Origin: Spongiibacter thalassae
GTDB taxonomy: Bacteria > Pseudomonadota > Gammaproteobacteria > Pseudomonadales > Spongiibacteraceae
NCBI RefSeq assembly: GCF_012272835.1
Contig: NZ_JAAWWK010000004.1
Span: 124,001 to 188,000, forward strand
DNA: 64,000 nt
Direction: 5' to 3'
Part shown: positions 63,090 to 64,000 of the stretch, one piece after another
Layout of the letters: every line of letters begins with the position of its first letter
Numbering within the stretch: the stretch's first letter is position 1
Notes under the pieces: generated by a model
The model's database searches: none
What the model saw: the letters and a program-made list of their open reading frames with translations, nothing else
What the model was told of the DNA's origin: nothing
Translations under genes and position numbers: made by a program

Positions 63090-64000
63090 AGCTCGCTGTA
63101 TTGCCGATAGAAGCGCGCCAGATAGTCGTCGAAGCTCTCCTCCTGCTGGCTTTCTGCGGCGGCCTGAGCCGCTTTGGATTCCTGCTTCAAGGCGACATAG
63201 TGGGCGTGTTGTGCGGGAGACAAAACCCGCTCCCGGAACGCCGCATCGTGCTGCTGTGACTGGCGCAGGGCAAAGTGGAAAAAGCTACCGTCGGTCTCTG
63301 CAATCTGCTCAAGAATCTGCGCCGAGGGTGTCAGTGCCGAATTGCGCAGCTTGGCCCGCTGGGCGGCACAGCTTTCCATATAATCGCCGCCACCGTGGGC
63401 CTCGTCGAGCAGGGCGGCAAGCTGTTCAACCCCGTCGAGAATGTCCTCCCCCCACTCCACCAGATTCCGGGACTGCCCCAGATGACGCAGGGTAAGTCCC
63501 GGCTCCCGGCCACGATTCACCACATCAAGCAGGTTTTCGGTGATGTCGGCATTGGCATCGTCGTCGCAGAAGGGACTTTCCACACAAAGGCAGTACAGTA
63601 GAAACGCATCGATAAACCGAATCTGCTGGGCGCTGATGCCCACCGGCAGCAAGGGGTTTACATCCAGACAGCGCACTTCGATATATTCCACGCCACCCCG
63701 GCGCAGGGCGCCCAGCGGAATCTCACCGCTGGCGGTGACTCGCTTGGGGCGTATCGGGCTGTAAAACTCGTTTTCAATTTGCAGCAAACCGGTGCTGAGC
63801 TGCTCATCGGCGGGGAAGTCCTCGTAATCACTGTGGGACGTGGTGATGGCCCGGCACAGGGTATCCACATAGTAGTCGAGGTGGTTGTAGCAAATGTGAA
63901 GGTTTTTCTGGGCGTTGCTCTGGTAGCCCAAATCCCCCATGCGCAGCGAGGTGGCGTGGCGGGCGTACAGCGTATAGTCACCCAGCGCTTCCAAACTGTG
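63086..64000 (-). CDS. gshA: Glutamate-cysteine ligase (3' part; start lies beyond window)
   Basis: GshA makes gamma-glutamylcysteine, the first step of glutathione synthesis. The 304 visible residues match the proteobacterial type 1 enzyme. They include LRMGDLGYQSNAQK, LQIENEFYSPIRPKR and VEYIEVRCLDVNPLLPVGISAQQIRFIDAFLLYCL. The reading frame remains open to the window end. The C-terminus ends DDYLARFYRQYSEL. It heads an apparent gshA-acpH-dsbB-lrgAB run, and ggt in the same window degrades its product. Confidence 0.95.
   Translation of the reverse strand, partial: HSLEALGDYTLYARHATSLRMGDLGYQSNAQKNLHICYNHLDYYVDTLCRAITTSHSDYEDFPADEQLSTGLLQIENEFYSPIRPKRVTASGEIPLGALRRGGVEYIEVRCLDVNPLLPVGISAQQIRFIDAFLLYCLCVESPFCDDDANADITENLLDVVNRGREPGLTLRHLGQSRNLVEWGEDILDGVEQLAALLDEAHGGGDYMESCAAQRAKLRNSALTPSAQILEQIAETDGSFFHFALRQSQQHDAAFRERVLSPAQHAHYVALKQESKAAQAAAESQQEESFDDYLARFYRQYSEL

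Overview
The window is about 60% GC chromosomal DNA of a heterotrophic, probably marine gammaproteobacterium. Evidence: a class I adenylate cyclase, the gene block glyA-nrdR-ribD-ribE-ribB-ribH-nusB-thiL-pgpA, the enterobacterial/pseudomonad order yrfG-hslR-hslO-pckA, OxyR next to ahpCF, a gshA/acpH/dsbB run, two large TonB-dependent receptors, and several acyl-CoA dehydrogenases and phasins. A Cellvibrionales/Spongiibacteraceae-type lineage would fit, but the sequence alone does not settle it. I saw no rRNA, tRNA, CRISPR array, transposase or phage gene.

Layout. 1-11010 (minus strand): start of a possible thiO, thiC with its TPP riboswitch, purT, pgpA, thiL, nusB, the riboflavin genes, nrdR and glyA, i.e. 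cofactor and one-carbon metabolism. 11175-26231 (mostly plus): gamma-glutamyltransferase, mutM (minus), a divergent class A penicillin-binding protein, an orphan HyuA, adenylate cyclase and a two-gene RND efflux pump. 26262-32032 (minus): a DUF547 protein, two related secreted Leu/Pro/Gly-rich proteins of unknown function with matching upstream elements, and an overlapping operon of glycosyltransferase, methyltransferase and alpha/alpha-toroid protein. 32304-41071: a small lipoprotein, then TonB receptor, FadE, TonB receptor. 41184-46534: a divergent lipid-modification cluster (chalcone-isomerase-like and MFS to the left; FAD oxidoreductase, DUF1365 and CFA-type methyltransferase to the right) around a clean inverted repeat. 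46578-51027: solitary KAS III, TetR regulator, two acyl-CoA dehydrogenases. 51121-51659: two 59-residue paralogous small proteins, one preceded by a perfect CRP-type palindrome. 51701-55387: yrfG, hslR, hslO, pckA. 55706-57479: two phasins, a Pmp3-type peptide and a DUF4112 protein. 57530-60828: ahpF, ahpC, oxyR. 60848-64000: lrgB-like, lrgA-like, dsbB, acpH and the 3' part of gshA.

Themes. Vitamin supply (thiamin, riboflavin) is tied to purine and one-carbon metabolism. Lipid handling recurs (FadE, KAS III, ACAD pair, CFA-type methyltransferase, phasins). Stress protection recurs too (OxyR/AhpCF, Hsp33/Hsp15, glutathione synthesis, DsbB). The best candidates for something undescribed are the secreted LP-repeat protein pair beside the glycosyltransferase/methyltransferase/toroid operon, and the pair of small EWWLNV proteins. 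Several palindromic or tandem intergenic elements recur within the window and look like dispersed repeat families.
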